Positions 53,439-64,000 of a stretch of DNA of 64,000 bases are shown here, piece after piece; positions within the stretch are counted from its first letter, which is position 1; each line of letters opens with the position of its first letter. The notes below the pieces were generated by a model. It worked only from the letters and a program-made list of their open reading frames with translations. It searched no databases and was not told the DNA's origin. Source of the stretch: Edolisoma coerulescens. Lineage: Eukaryota; Chordata; Aves; Passeriformes; Campephagidae. The stretch is taken from contig VWZW01001651.1 in the NCBI GenBank assembly GCA_013397115.1, forward strand, positions 504,647-568,646, written 5' to 3'. A program made the position numbers and the translations under genes.

Positions 53439-56400
53439 TTTTCGGGGGGGAAAAATCAATTTCTTCAGCAGGTCGCTATTTGCTTTTCAAAGTGCCCTTG
53501 TAGGCCTTCACCACCAAGCATTTATCAATTTAAATGCTGTAAATTGATAATGTGCCACTGTGCCTTGTACTGTTTCTGAATTATTTTGATACTTATATTT
53601 TCTTACTGCTCTCAAAATCCTCAGAGCTGCTCTATTTCAATAGAACTCCTCCCTTGTTCACTTCCTTTAGCAAAAAACACAACAGTAAATTAATATTCTT
53701 ACAATGAATGTTAAGGAAAAAAAAAATTAAAGCCCCACATGATCAACACAGAATTTCTTAGGCTTTTATTTGCTATTTTTAAAAGGGAAAAACTATTAAA
53801 AATTATCAGTGCCAGTGTACCAATTTACTAAATGAGCACAAATGATCATTTTATGTAGAAGTATTTAAATTTAGAACACTAAAATAATGACAACATCACA
53901 AAAAAAGAAAAAGCAGCAAGTTCTTTTCTAAATTGGTTATTGTCTAGTTTTGCTTTAAAAAAATTACAGTTCCTGGATTTTGTTATTTTTTGCTTTATTA
54001 TTATTCTTATTAGTTTATTTTGTTAATGGTATGGGAGGAAAATAAGGTAGAATTTATAGAATCAGTGCAAATGTCAAGATTGCTTTATATTATTTTTTAA
54101 GCAAACAGAGCACAAAAGCAATCCTTTAACCACCTACTAACCTCAACTTGATTTGCATTGAAAAACAGGTAGAGCATAGTAGTTGAGGTTTGTGCTTTGT
54201 AAAAGCAAAAGAAATACATGGCAGTTGCAAAGCATTCTTAACCTCCAGTGATTTATTGGCCCTCAGCCAAGTTATCAGGGGAATCTAATTCTTCTTTATT
54301 ATTCAAATAAACCACATTTGGCACCATGGTTCCTTTTCAGAATAGCTTCACAAATAGAATGAGTACTGTCATTTATTTGACCTTGTACTTGTGTGCTGTA
54401 GCTATAATTTTATTTGCCATTGCACAGAAAGCCAAAAAAAGGAGATAGGCTATGCTACTGGTAACAGAGTACACGTAATATACCTGTTGGTTTTGCCTGC
54501 TTTATTTTCAAAAGCATAAATTATCAAAAATTTATTCTTGTTTTCTTCCTTTTTCATCTCTATTATCTATCTCTTATTATGCCAGCAGCTGCACTGTTCA
54601 TTTTTAGTGAGCTCTCTTCAACAGGCCAATCTGCAAACCTGCTCTGTGGCCGGGACAAGAAGGAGCAAAGGTAGGAAACATTTTACTCTAAGATGTGGAC
54701 TTCATGGGCGGGGAACAACACATTGTATCCTTGCTGAGTACAACTGTTGTAAGAGGTGATTAAGAACTTGTTTCCTGAAAGCAAAAGCATTCTAGCCATA
54801 TTATCAGCTCACAATATTTTCTATTGAACCTGAAACATCATATGTCAGACAATTTTATCCTTTCTGGATAACACATTTTTATTCTATACGGTTCTGCATA
54901 GGCTTTTCTCCCTATTTGTTACTATTTATGTTTCAGCATATGTTTGGTCTAAGTCTCGAACACAGAGACTTTTCAAGAGAATTGAAATCTCTTAGGGAAG
55001 CACTAGTACTGACTTGTGAACGCTGGAAGGAGGGATTTGAATGCCTCTTCAGTGCTTATCCGTTTTCTTTTGAAATCTCATCCCATTTCTAAAAGGAAAT
55101 CAGGGACTGAAGATTACAAAGATGGCAGTTATCCTGATATCAAAAATTACCTACTGACTTGGAAAATGACTAGATATATATGGAGAACAAACTGTTTTAC
55201 ATCACAACAGAGATCCAGTGTAAAAAGATGCTTGTATTGGCTACACCATCACAGATCATGTTGTCCAATCCAGAGAAGAAATCCTGGCCATACTGTACAT
55301 TTCTAGACATTTCTGAGTCTTTCAACAAATACTACAGCTCATGAAAGAACTGGAAAGTACGTTGAACTGTTTCAGCCTGCCTCAAGTATAAGTGAGCTAT
55401 GACAATTGACATAGACTAAAGTCAATTTACATCGACTCTTTAACTGGGAGATCGGTCCATTCCTGTTGCTTTGACCTTTACCTTCTCTCACTCACTATTT
55501 TCAGCTAACCATCTTTTCCTAAACTTTTAAATGTATCTCTGTTCTCCGAAACTGCTCTGATTGCAATTCCACAGTGTGGTCTAAAATATACACCTGCCAA
55601 ACTAGCTTAAAATTCTTGGTTAGCATTAGCAGGAAGAAAAAGTATTCAAAAAAATATATATGTTGATGGGTGTCTACATGACAGGTATATTCATTGTAAT
55701 GTCAAAAGGATATTTATTAAAATTTTTGTTTACTGTTCAAATATACTGTTACTTTTGCCAGGGGTAACTTTATTATTATAATTTCCAGGCTACCTTCCAA
55801 GATATTGTTTTATCAGATTTGTTTACTATTAGTCCTGCAGCTATCTTAGAACATCAGGATCCATTTGTTTTGCACCACTGGCTCTAAATGTTCAGAAAAG
55901 AGTAAAATTGACTACCATAACTGTCTTCACCTGCTAAGATTCAATACAAGAACTATTTTCCTTTAACTAGGAGACATGAGATTTTGCTTTGCAAATAAAA
56001 AATATATTTTACATTATTTCCATGCAAACTAGTTAAAAAAAAAAAGAAAAAAAAAACCCACCAAGCAAGGATGAAATCTTAGAGAAATGATTTGACTAGA
56101 AAGTAGGACTCCAAAGTCAGCACTTGATGAAGACATTTCAAATAATAATGTATACCATAATGCCGTCAAGTGCTACACTGCCTGGCAGTTCTATATAAGT
56201 ATAAAGTTTTGGAGTATCAGCATAGGGTATATCAATGTTTTCTTGCAGTGAAAGAAATACAACACCACATGTCTCACATAGCACCAACCCAGAAATTCAG
56301 AATTCACAAGTATTTTAAGTTCAGTGTGGTGAAAACTGTAGCATTTCCAAGTATAGTTTGAGAAATGGTTCTATGGATAGACTTGCTGATATTTTTATCA

Positions 56401-57249
56401 ACAAATAAGCTTTGACTAGTGATGTAGTAGGAAGTAGCTACAGCACTTCTTTTGAAATTATTAAGAGACTAGCTATATAATGCTGTACCAGGAGAACAAT
56501 ATATCAAAAATATATAAATACTGGATGTCTGAGAAATACAAAATGTCTCCATAAAGACAGGAGAGAAGAACAGCAAAAACATCAGATATTTTAGTACATC
56601 TCAGTAGATTTAATTTATTATTCTATAAAAAACCACGGTACTGGTTCTGATTTTTGGTAGTTTTTTCATCAGTACTTTCAGTGGTGAACTCACGGAAATA
56701 TCTGCCCTGATATATCAAACACTCTAACATGCAAAGAAAATTGCTTCATTTATCTGATCCCTTTCTTGAAATGTATACGGATCAAGATGAAGTGTAAAGT
56801 CTTAACAACATGACATGAGTTCAGAGTAAGTAGAGATTTATCAACTCTATAGTTTGAAAGACAGTGGCAGAAAATGCTTTTAACAAGAGGCTAACATAGG
56901 GTTAAAGCCAAATTTTTCTTGAACAGATGATATTTCAGATGGCCACACTATTCCAGATGCATCAATTTCCTTGAAAATCCAATCCATATATGTGCATATG
57001 CTGTGCTGGCAGGAGGACTGACTGAAATGGCCAAAACCCAAGAGCTAATATTCTTTTGGCCAGAATAATGCAATTATTATTTTCCTAGCTATCAGTCTAA
57101 GCATACAGAGCCATCTGTTATGCAAAGCAAACATACACATCTCAATTATAGAAAATGCAGTTGCCTTGACAGAATTTGGATTACACCACTAACCAGGGCT
57201 GTAAAATTTGTTTTAAGCTAGTGTATAATGGATGCCTTTCAGGAGTTTC

Positions 57250-57280
57250 CTAATTAGCATTTACCTGCTTAAACTAATTA
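57250..57280. promoter_or_regulatory. Candidate paired homeodomain sites
   Basis: The palindrome CTAATTAG (57250-57257) is followed 24 bp later, start to start, by CTAATTA (57274-57280), with GCATTTACCTGC between. Paired TAATTA cores are typical of homeodomain-bound enhancers. The site lies about 1.3 kb downstream of the PAS-A exon in the direction of transcription. Function is inference. Confidence 0.28.
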
Positions 57281-58594
57281 TCCATCCTTCTTCTTTACTG
57301 GCTTATTAGACTTTGTTGGATACTATGCATAAAACAGATTAATATGAACATAAGACAATAATAAACATTAAAGTTCCAATTCTTTACTGTATTAGCAACA
57401 TGGTGCTGCACCAATTTCAAAATGTGAGATTCTTGCTACTAACTCCCAAACAGATTAAGTCAGGGATTAAAGTCTATTACAAAACGAGGGACTTTAATGA
57501 GAGACAAGAATACTGATATGAGCTAGAAACAGCTCTTGTTTCCATTTCTATCATTGGGTTTGCCAAAGCCAGCACAAAATAACAATTGCTGAACTTATTA
57601 CAGCCAATTGCTTACGTGTTCTTTGAGGACATAATGAGCATCTATTTGTATTCTCACCAGATAATATTTAAAATTAGTCTTTTTTTGTCACCAGATATTA
57701 AAATTTCCCCTTTAATTGTTGGTGGGGTACAGCAAAACTGACAGTGAGTAGCTTATGCTAATAGTTGCTTCCTCATAACTGTGGGTCCCAATTTAAAGTG
57801 GCTGAAATAAGTATTATTTCAGTTTTTCTTTTCCTCCTCGGGGTGACTGCAGTAGAAGTAGATGGTCCCACTCTGAAAATCACCATGCAAAATATTTCTG
57901 CTTCATTTCTAAGTGCAAGCAGAAAGAAGCTATCCTGCCTAAAAATTTTGAACGCTGCAGGATTAGGAATAAGTATTAACAACTAACTTTTGCCCCACTT
58001 CTGTCCTGCCTTTTAATCTTTGAAAAACAGTTGTCACCAATTAAATGAAAAAAAAAAAAAATCCCAAACCAACCCCCCCCAAATTATTATCTCTTATAGA
58101 TTCATCTTTTCATATTAGTCAGCATTTGTGAAAGCATCAAAATGTGTCCTTGTTGGAACCCTCCCTGCAAGACATTTTAATGGTCTCTTTCAGCATTTCT
58201 TGACTCCAAATGACTCCCTGTCATTGTGTCAGCTCCCTGGATAATGCAGGGTACTCCATAAACATCCAGTAATAGGACACAAGGGAAGTACTATTAGAGT
58301 GTCCCTTTCCTATCAGGTATAGAGGTTTAAAGTTCAAAACAACTGAGAAAAGAAACTTCATTTGTTCTCAATAAATTAATAATGATCTTTTGTGGCAAAA
58401 AGTTTTCATACACATCTCAACGTTCAATACTCGTAGACACATTTTTCAATTGTGTCTTAGGATGAACAGGTTGCAACTTTAAACAACTAATTCAATAATC
58501 CATGCAAAATACAGAAACAAAATTATTATTTCCTTAAGAATGATGAACAGAGGAACGCATCGTACACAGTTATGTTCTAGAATTGAAAGCATGT

Positions 58595-58600
58595 ACTTAC
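58595..58600 (-). promoter_or_regulatory. NPAS3: 5' splice site (donor) of the NPAS3 exon
   Basis: On the minus strand the last codon CAA is followed directly by GTAAGT, a perfect match to the intronic part of the U1 donor consensus. This fixes the exon's 3' boundary at 58601. Confidence 0.88.
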
Positions 58601-58690
58601 TTGGGACAGGCCTAAATAGATGGAGACAGTTTCTGAAATGTACAAAAATTTTCCTTCTTGATTTAGTGCAAATACAAATCCATCCAGGGA
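58601..58690 (-). CDS. NPAS3: NPAS3 internal coding exon: N-terminal part of the PAS-A domain
   Basis: This is an internal exon of a bHLH-PAS transcription factor. Read on the minus strand it gives 30 uninterrupted codons starting [10 protein letters not shown] and continuing with [18 protein letters not shown]. This matches the start of the PAS-A fold (first two beta strands and the following helix) in the NPAS1/NPAS3/SIM group, and the residues fit NPAS3. The exon is bounded by a strong acceptor (T-rich tract, then CTGTAG) and a consensus donor (CAA then GTAAGT). It is 90 bp, so both ends fall in the same phase, apparently phase 0. There is no start or stop codon, as expected for an internal exon. 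By family knowledge NPAS3 is a nuclear protein that pairs with ARNT-type partners and acts in neural development; PAS-A supports dimerisation. NPAS1 is nearly the same over this segment, but the very long AT-rich flanking introns favour NPAS3. No other exon of the gene was found in the window. Confidence 0.9.
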
Positions 58691-58720
58691 CTACAGAGTA
58701 AGGGGAAAAAAAAAAGTGAA
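58691..58720 (-). promoter_or_regulatory. NPAS3: 3' splice site (acceptor) of the NPAS3 exon
   Basis: On the minus strand the exon is preceded by a run of ten T, then CCCC, TTACTCTG and the AG dinucleotide at 58692-58691. This is a good polypyrimidine tract plus acceptor and fixes the exon's 5' boundary at 58690. Confidence 0.85.
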
Positions 58721-59208
58721 TAGATTAATAAAAAATTCCAAACTACAAATAGAAATAGATTCAAACAGAGGCATCACAGAATAAATTGAGGAAAATATTC
58801 TGACTTTTATGAGAGTGGCTTTAATTTGAACCCTTAAGACAATTCCTTTATATTCTGACTACATATTAATAAACAGCATATGAGTATATTACTAAGTCCA
58901 AGTTGATGAGTATGTTACTAAATTAATTTACGGCCATGCTTATATCTGCCATATACTGTATAACATTTATCTCATTTGCTTTATAGAAGAAATATAGAAA
59001 AATAAAATGTTCTCTTTTTTTTCATGAAGAAATAAATAAGGAAAACAAATAACCTTTCAATTGAATGGTGTATATAAAAAAATCACCCCCCATCCTTCAG
59101 AATCAAAGCAGAGAATTTCCATTTCCAGAAACTCAAAAGGAGAAAATAAAATCCTACCATCACTCAAACCACTATGGACCTCAATAATTTGTAAATTAAT
59201 TGAGGATT

Positions 59209-59248
59209 ACACACACACGCACGCACATGCACGCATACACGCACACAC
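59209..59248. repeat. Imperfect (CA)n/(CG)-interrupted dinucleotide repeat
   Basis: About 40 bp of alternating purine-pyrimidine sequence: AC repeats interrupted by GC, TG and TA steps. It is potentially left-handed-DNA prone and likely length-polymorphic. Confidence 0.9.
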
Positions 59249-60529
59249 CATTTTCCTTTTGTGAGACAACAAAGCCAATCAGCAGATTACTGTCAAATAT
59301 GTTTACAGCTTAGGTCTCTAGAAATGCTATGAACTTCATCCCTTTGGTGTAAAAGTCTAGACCAGATTTTACTTTGACAGGTTCAAGTCTTTGGATGTGG
59401 TTTCCATTGCAACTGCAAAAACCAAAATACAACTACAGCAATTAATGCATACCTTTTGAAACACGAGTGCAGGTAATAAACAAGGGACTTTATTCTAAAC
59501 TGACACAAAGTAAATCACTGTGCATCAAGAAGGGAGTATACCTCTATGAATAAGAGAAAATCTTCACTAGGAAGAAACTGCTTTCATACACTATCCGTAT
59601 CTTTACCTTTCTGCCTTTTATGAGGGTGATTATTGGCAAACAATCATTGACTATTGCAAAAGTAAAATCATGGCATTCCAGAAATTAGAAATGCTAAAAC
59701 AGCTCAGAAAATATGAAACAGCCCAAATGTTGGGAGGAACAAGGAACAATCCCAAAAATCCCATCCCAAATATCCTTGTGATAAAAGAACATGTAAAGGA
59801 AATTTTGACTGTAGCATTTGAGAGATCAGCCTGGTTTTGGAAGGAAAAAGCACATAAATTTGATGGAGATATATGATGACAAAGTCATGTATCACTCCTT
59901 TGCAAATACACAACAGTGATTTCTGAGGGGTTTTAATACTTTTATTCTTCTGCTTCTTAATTAATTTCTAACAGACTGCTAGTCAGAAGCTGTCTTTGGC
60001 AAAAGTTCACCCCTCTCTGATGTAGTAGGTGGCAGAATTAGTTCAAAAATCTGAGTTTTCTAAAAATAATAGACCTCATATTGGAAAACAAACCCTCACT
60101 AAAGACACTGCATTAAAGAAAGACTCTAATTTATATTTATGAATTAATAAAAATGTAAATCTGCATAGATTTCCTTCATGTAAAAACATTTATATTATGC
60201 AAGTAATTTATGGCCTCTTATAAATCATCATGATTTCTTTTTCAAATTATTAACATCGCTTCCTTGAATTTTTAGCATCAATAACAGGTGGAAAATTTGG
60301 AACAGTGAAGTTCAAACTTAGATCCACACCAGGACAATCAAAACGTTTGCACATCTGATCTCTCCCACTACGTACAATCTGTTACTCAGAATAAAGTATT
60401 CCTAATTCTCTGTCCCATGTTCCTTGGAGGAAACTGGTTTAACCCTCTGTTAAACTGAGAAGCATGACACTGTCTCCCTGGCCACCTATATAGAACTCCA
60501 TTCTCCAAAAATAACAAGAAATTGTCACC

Positions 60530-60720
60530 CTGACTCAGACTGATGGGCTATCTGCAGCAGTCAGTTTCCCTGGGTCTGACAGTATGGACAGAGATGCTTC
60601 AGAACAGGGTTTGGAATATCCATGCAGGTAATGACAAGCCTACCAGAGGTTTCTTACTAACCCATCCTTAGTAGCTGGCATGACTGTGATATCTTCCTTT
60701 CTTGAGGAAAGATGTTTCAT
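60530..60720 (+). mobile_element. Probable ancient amniote CR1-like remnant
   Basis: The stretch CAGACTGATGGGCTATCTGC ... ACAGTATGGACAGAGATGCTTCAG ... AACCCATCCTTAGTAGCTGGCA resembles, in order and spacing, the 3' region of old CR1 families abundant in turtles and crocodilians. It is heavily diverged from what I recall of those families and its boundaries are vague. It could instead be unique sequence with chance likeness. Confidence 0.4.
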
Positions 60721-62376
60721 AGGTTATTTGTATATCATATAAAAACAACTTTACTCTTCCCAGTTTTTTATATAGCCAGGCTTTTTGTGTGGTCCCCTTT
60801 CTCTGTTACTTGAGAGAACAATATACAGTTAAAGCATGTTCTGGTCTGTTATGCACACTGCATTAGTGTGTAATTATCTGGCATATCTAGGCAAAGTTTT
60901 GTAAGAACTGGAAAAAATAATTCTCTGAGTCACTGATGGTTTTTCTGCTTCTTTTATACACGTCATCTTATTTAGGAATTCAGGCTTAATGAAACAAAAG
61001 TTTGAAGAAACCTTTGAGTACTGATTAGGCAGAAATGTTTCACTCAGTGTAGTTTTGAAATTGGCTGAAGCCAGTTTTTCTGGAAAAAATATAAACAAAT
61101 AAAACTATTTCTAGTCGACATAGCTGTACAAAGAAATTTCAGCCTCCATGACTAAAGTTTGAAAGTCTTCAGCAACTGGAAGAGTGTTGAAGTGAGAAGT
61201 GTTAGTCATCTTAAGCACTTGCTACTTTTCCATGCCATTAACTCTGATTCCCTCCTTTCATTTAAATAGATTTAGTTATTTAGTAATTTCTTCTCTTTCT
61301 TTCTGGAGACTATTCCTTACTTTTGCCCCCAGGTTTTACAAGGGAGGTAACTGAGGAGGCACCACTGAAGGACTGGCAGGGCCAATGCAGCATACCAACA
61401 CCTTTGGATGGGATTAGTCCCTTCCTGTGCCATAAAATTTGTTCACTAAGCCAACTGAGACTACTAAGTCACGGTCAGTCATTCTTTCTCCATTTCTTTT
61501 CCCATGTCTCTGAAGTTATGCTTATGGGCAACTACTGATCAAATTCAGTGTTTTGTTCAACAGAGCAAAATCAGAAAGTTTATTTAATCGTATTTTGAAA
61601 GAGCCACTGATTAACAGCTAATGGACACCTAACTATTTCTGTGCCCAAAATACAAAGACGTTACAACAAAAGCTCCAAGTACTAAGCTCAAGTCCCAATA
61701 CCTAAGAAAAATTACAATAAAATAGGAGGAGAAATAGCCACCTTCCAACACAAGGCAGTTCCTCCCACCAGTATGAAAGGGCTGAGACGGACCACTTTTG
61801 TGACAATGTTGTTGTTCCTTTTACAGGTCAAACAGTAGTTCTGAAGGACTGTCTCATTCGTTATTCATAGGTATTATTTATGAATATTTATTATTTAAGT
61901 AATGCGTGCCGAAATTTTTCAATTTTTCATAAAGCGTACGTCCTTTGTGCATGCCAAGAGAGCAGCAGACTTCAGAGAAGGTGCAAGGCATAAGACAGGT
62001 TATGTTTTACACTGGAGAAGAGTATGTGATACCATTGTATACTACAAATTCATAAACAATTTTGTTTTATGAGAAATATCTGGAAGTGTGATTCATACTA
62101 CCTATGTATAACTAAGGACAAAAACGAGAGAAGGGTAGTGGATTTAGTCAGCTTTCAAATACCTCTTTTAAAAGGAGCACCACAGTGCTTTCCAGCCAGA
62201 ATTTCTGAACAGTTTCAATGTAGTTCAAAGGCAGATAAAATTTCTGTTCTGGACCTTCCAGAGTTAACTATAATATAAAAATAGGGCCTGAAAAGGTAAC
62301 CGGGTTTTCATTATGTCCTATTTTCATTGAAGGTGAGACCATGAATATGAGGAAAATTTTCTTGACTTAATTTCTC

Positions 62377-62394
62377 TTTTTTTTTTTTTTTTTT
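62377..62394. repeat. Poly(T) tract
   Basis: Eighteen consecutive T, the longest homopolymer seen in the window, with no adjacent retroposon recognised. Confidence 0.93.
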
Positions 62395-62680
62395 AAAGTA
62401 AATGAAGTTGACTGTCATAAGCCCAGTCCTATCTCATCTAGTGTGGCAGCTGAAAAAGGGCCAGGGTGACCCCAAATGCCAATTTTGAGCACAATCCAAT
62501 TTAAGGTAGACTGGCAACTTCTTGTTTAAAACTACACTTACTGGTTTTACACAAAATGTGATTAAAGCTGAAGCTCTCTATTACTTTTGATTTCAGAAAA
62601 CCATTATGTATTATGCTGTTTCAATCACCACAGGCTACTTTTTAATTTATTTTTTTTTAACTGCCCCACTGTTTTCGACA

Positions 62681-62717
62681 GGCGCCAATTAAGATTCTGG
62701 GGTCAAAGGGTTAATTA
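62681..62717. promoter_or_regulatory. Candidate DR1 nuclear-receptor site with CCAAT and homeodomain motifs
   Basis: GGCGCCAAT (62681-62689) is followed by GGGTCA-A-AGGGTT (62700-62712), close to a direct-repeat-1 site of COUP-TF/HNF4-type receptors. This overlaps TTAATTA (62711-62717), a homeodomain core. Clustering in 37 bp suggests a regulatory element, but each word is short and function is unproven. Confidence 0.28.
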
Positions 62718-64000
62718 CATCTTCTTACCCACTATGTAGAATTTTCTGATTATTAACCAAGGTTGGATTAAGATGAAAAAGAACCGACACAAATGTTAAT
62801 GCTTGCCCCTCCTCAAGAAGATTTATCATAATACCATGCTGAAATCTATATGCTCTCTTCAAAGCTGTAAAGAATGAAATCTTGGAGGGAACACTAAAAT
62901 AAATGCATTAAAGACAAGCAAGTATCTGATTTATTGAGCCAGTTTTCTTATTCCTGAAAACTGTTCTAAATTAGCCAGGCAGGACTGATACAAGTTTTTC
63001 TTTGTCACATATGAGCAAGTCAATGTGGTAGACATGAAGGAAGTGAGACTCAGATTTAAAAGTCACTAGCTACAGCACCTCAGAACAATAATGCAAATTA
63101 TTATAATTTATATCCTCTGACATCAGAATAATACAAAAATGTAAATCACAGGTTTTTAACCCAAAATACTCACTGCCTTTTACAGTATTTGAAGCATAGT
63201 GAGGTTATTTCCTTTCAGGATATGAAACCCACTGTACCACTTTGACCGAATATGCACTTATGTATAATGCATCATAGTAAATGGATTTATATTTGTCTGA
63301 GGAATTTTGTCCCAGCCATTTTTGCATATTCCCACTACAGGCAAATTTAAATCACCGGAGTCTTACTACAGTGTCCTTCTGGAGAATATCCTCATATTTC
63401 ACACTATCCATGAAGTCCCTAATTCTTTCTAGTGTGTTCCAATGCTTCAAAAAACCCTGTTACCCTGACCTAAACTCCAGTTAGAGTGAAGAATTACCAG
63501 TAGGCTAGGTTATTTTAATGACAGATTATTTTAAACTAAGCCTTCACCATCTGTTCCACCCCCTAATTATGAATGCAAAAAGGACATATTTCACAATTAC
63601 ATCAGTAAAAAGTAATATATACATGATTTAAATGCATGCATGTGTTCTTTGTCCAATGCAGCATGCATCTGTGATGCTTTTCTCATCATTCAGGCTCTGC
63701 TCAGGAGTTAGGGGCTGGGGAAGGGAATACTCCCCCTGATAAAACAGATTAATTGATATACTAAACTTTTCCTGGAAAACAGATCATCTTAATTAGAATT
63801 TTTCACTCTTATGACATAGTGATACTATAACTGGAGGTGAGCATTTATTTAAGAACAAAGCCTGTCACCAATTAGACACACAAAATTCAATAAGACCAAA
63901 AGTATTTCACTCTTTTTTTCAAAGAGAGGAAGCATTGGATGCAATTGACATTTATGAAAGAAAATAGTCCCTCTCTTATAATATACATATAATTACATTA

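Larger units (their letters stand above)
33584..58600 (-). other. NPAS3: NPAS3 intron, unique sequence with simple repeats and candidate motifs
   Basis: This is about 25 kb of intron directly downstream of the PAS-A exon. No further NPAS3 exon was recognised; the next exon, which would begin with a VELTG-like PAS-A continuation, was not found. Contents noted: an A/C-rich tract at 34816-34880, one ambiguous base at 36508, an AT run at about 37096-37110, (CAA)7 at 38703-38723, a T run at 44774-44788, AT-rich sequence at 45627-45650, an A run at 58049-58062 followed by eight C at 58073-58080, a decayed 25-bp tandem repeat near 43.6 kb, a splice-site-bounded plus-strand segment at 50128-50251, and motif clusters at 53.4 and 57.25 kb. 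A slightly less AT-rich patch spans roughly 49.4-50.6 kb. Confidence 0.55.
58691..64000 (-). other. NPAS3: NPAS3 intron upstream of the PAS-A exon
   Basis: This is intron sequence on the 5' side of the exon. The preceding exon, which would encode the end of the bHLH-to-PAS linker, was not seen in these 5.3 kb. Contents are the acceptor tract, a CA/CG-rich simple repeat at 59209-59248, a probable ancient CR1-like remnant at about 60530-60720, an 18-T run at 62377-62394 and a nuclear-receptor-like plus homeodomain motif group at 62681-62717. The rest is unremarkable AT-rich DNA. Confidence 0.6.

Noticed and set aside
53191..53547. Open frame of 118 codons on the plus strand, the longest outside known repeats
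   Set aside because: No recognised domain, no promoter or splice context, and its composition looks like translated intron. One frame of this size is not surprising over six frames of 64 kb.
57765..57986. Open frames on both strands over the same 220 bp, possibly a conserved exon
   Set aside because: No acceptor/donor pair in a matching frame, no recognisable protein, and the NPAS3 sequence expected after the PAS-A exon does not appear.

Overview
This window looks like one stretch of a bird nuclear genome, lying almost entirely inside introns of a single very large gene. Three things point to a bird. The main interspersed repeats are CR1 LINEs with the avian-type 3' end (short ATTCTGTG-like terminal repeats, no poly(A) tail). 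Interspersed repeats are sparse, only a few kb in 64 kb. The background is AT-rich, with no long reading frames and no closely packed genes. The species cannot be decided from the sequence.

The only coding sequence I can support is one 90-bp exon on the minus strand (58601-58690). It has a clean acceptor and donor and encodes 30 residues at the start of a bHLH-PAS protein PAS-A domain (LDGFVFALN ... [17 protein letters not shown]). I assign it to NPAS3, a neural transcription factor. Its close paralogue NPAS1 is very similar here, but it is a compact gene, whereas this exon has at least 58 kb of intron on one side and 5 kb on the other. The rest of the window is therefore read as NPAS3 intron.

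Layout, left to right: 1-2826 unique intron; 2827-3720 a 5'-truncated CR1 on the minus strand; 3721-18239 unique intron with a homeodomain/octamer motif cluster near 7.5 kb; 18246-18550 a 305-bp solo LTR on the minus strand, with terminal inverted repeats and a 6-bp target duplication bearing one mismatch; 18557-31364 unique intron; 31365-33583 a plus-strand CR1 with reverse-transcriptase remnants, split by a second solo LTR of 679 bp (31887-32565) with a perfect 5-bp target duplication; 33584-58600 unique intron with simple repeats and several motif arrangements worth testing; 58601-58690 the NPAS3 exon; 58691-64000 the upstream intron, with a CA/CG-rich repeat and a probable very old CR1-like remnant.

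No tRNA, rRNA, CRISPR array, operon or intact mobile-element gene was seen. Apart from the CR1 remnants, the many short open frames are chance or shadow frames. I found no convincing undescribed protein system. The most interesting content is regulatory: candidate homeodomain/POU/nuclear-receptor clusters and a palindrome between direct repeats at 53.4 kb, in a gene whose introns are known in mammals to be rich in conserved neural enhancers. Conservation could not be checked here.
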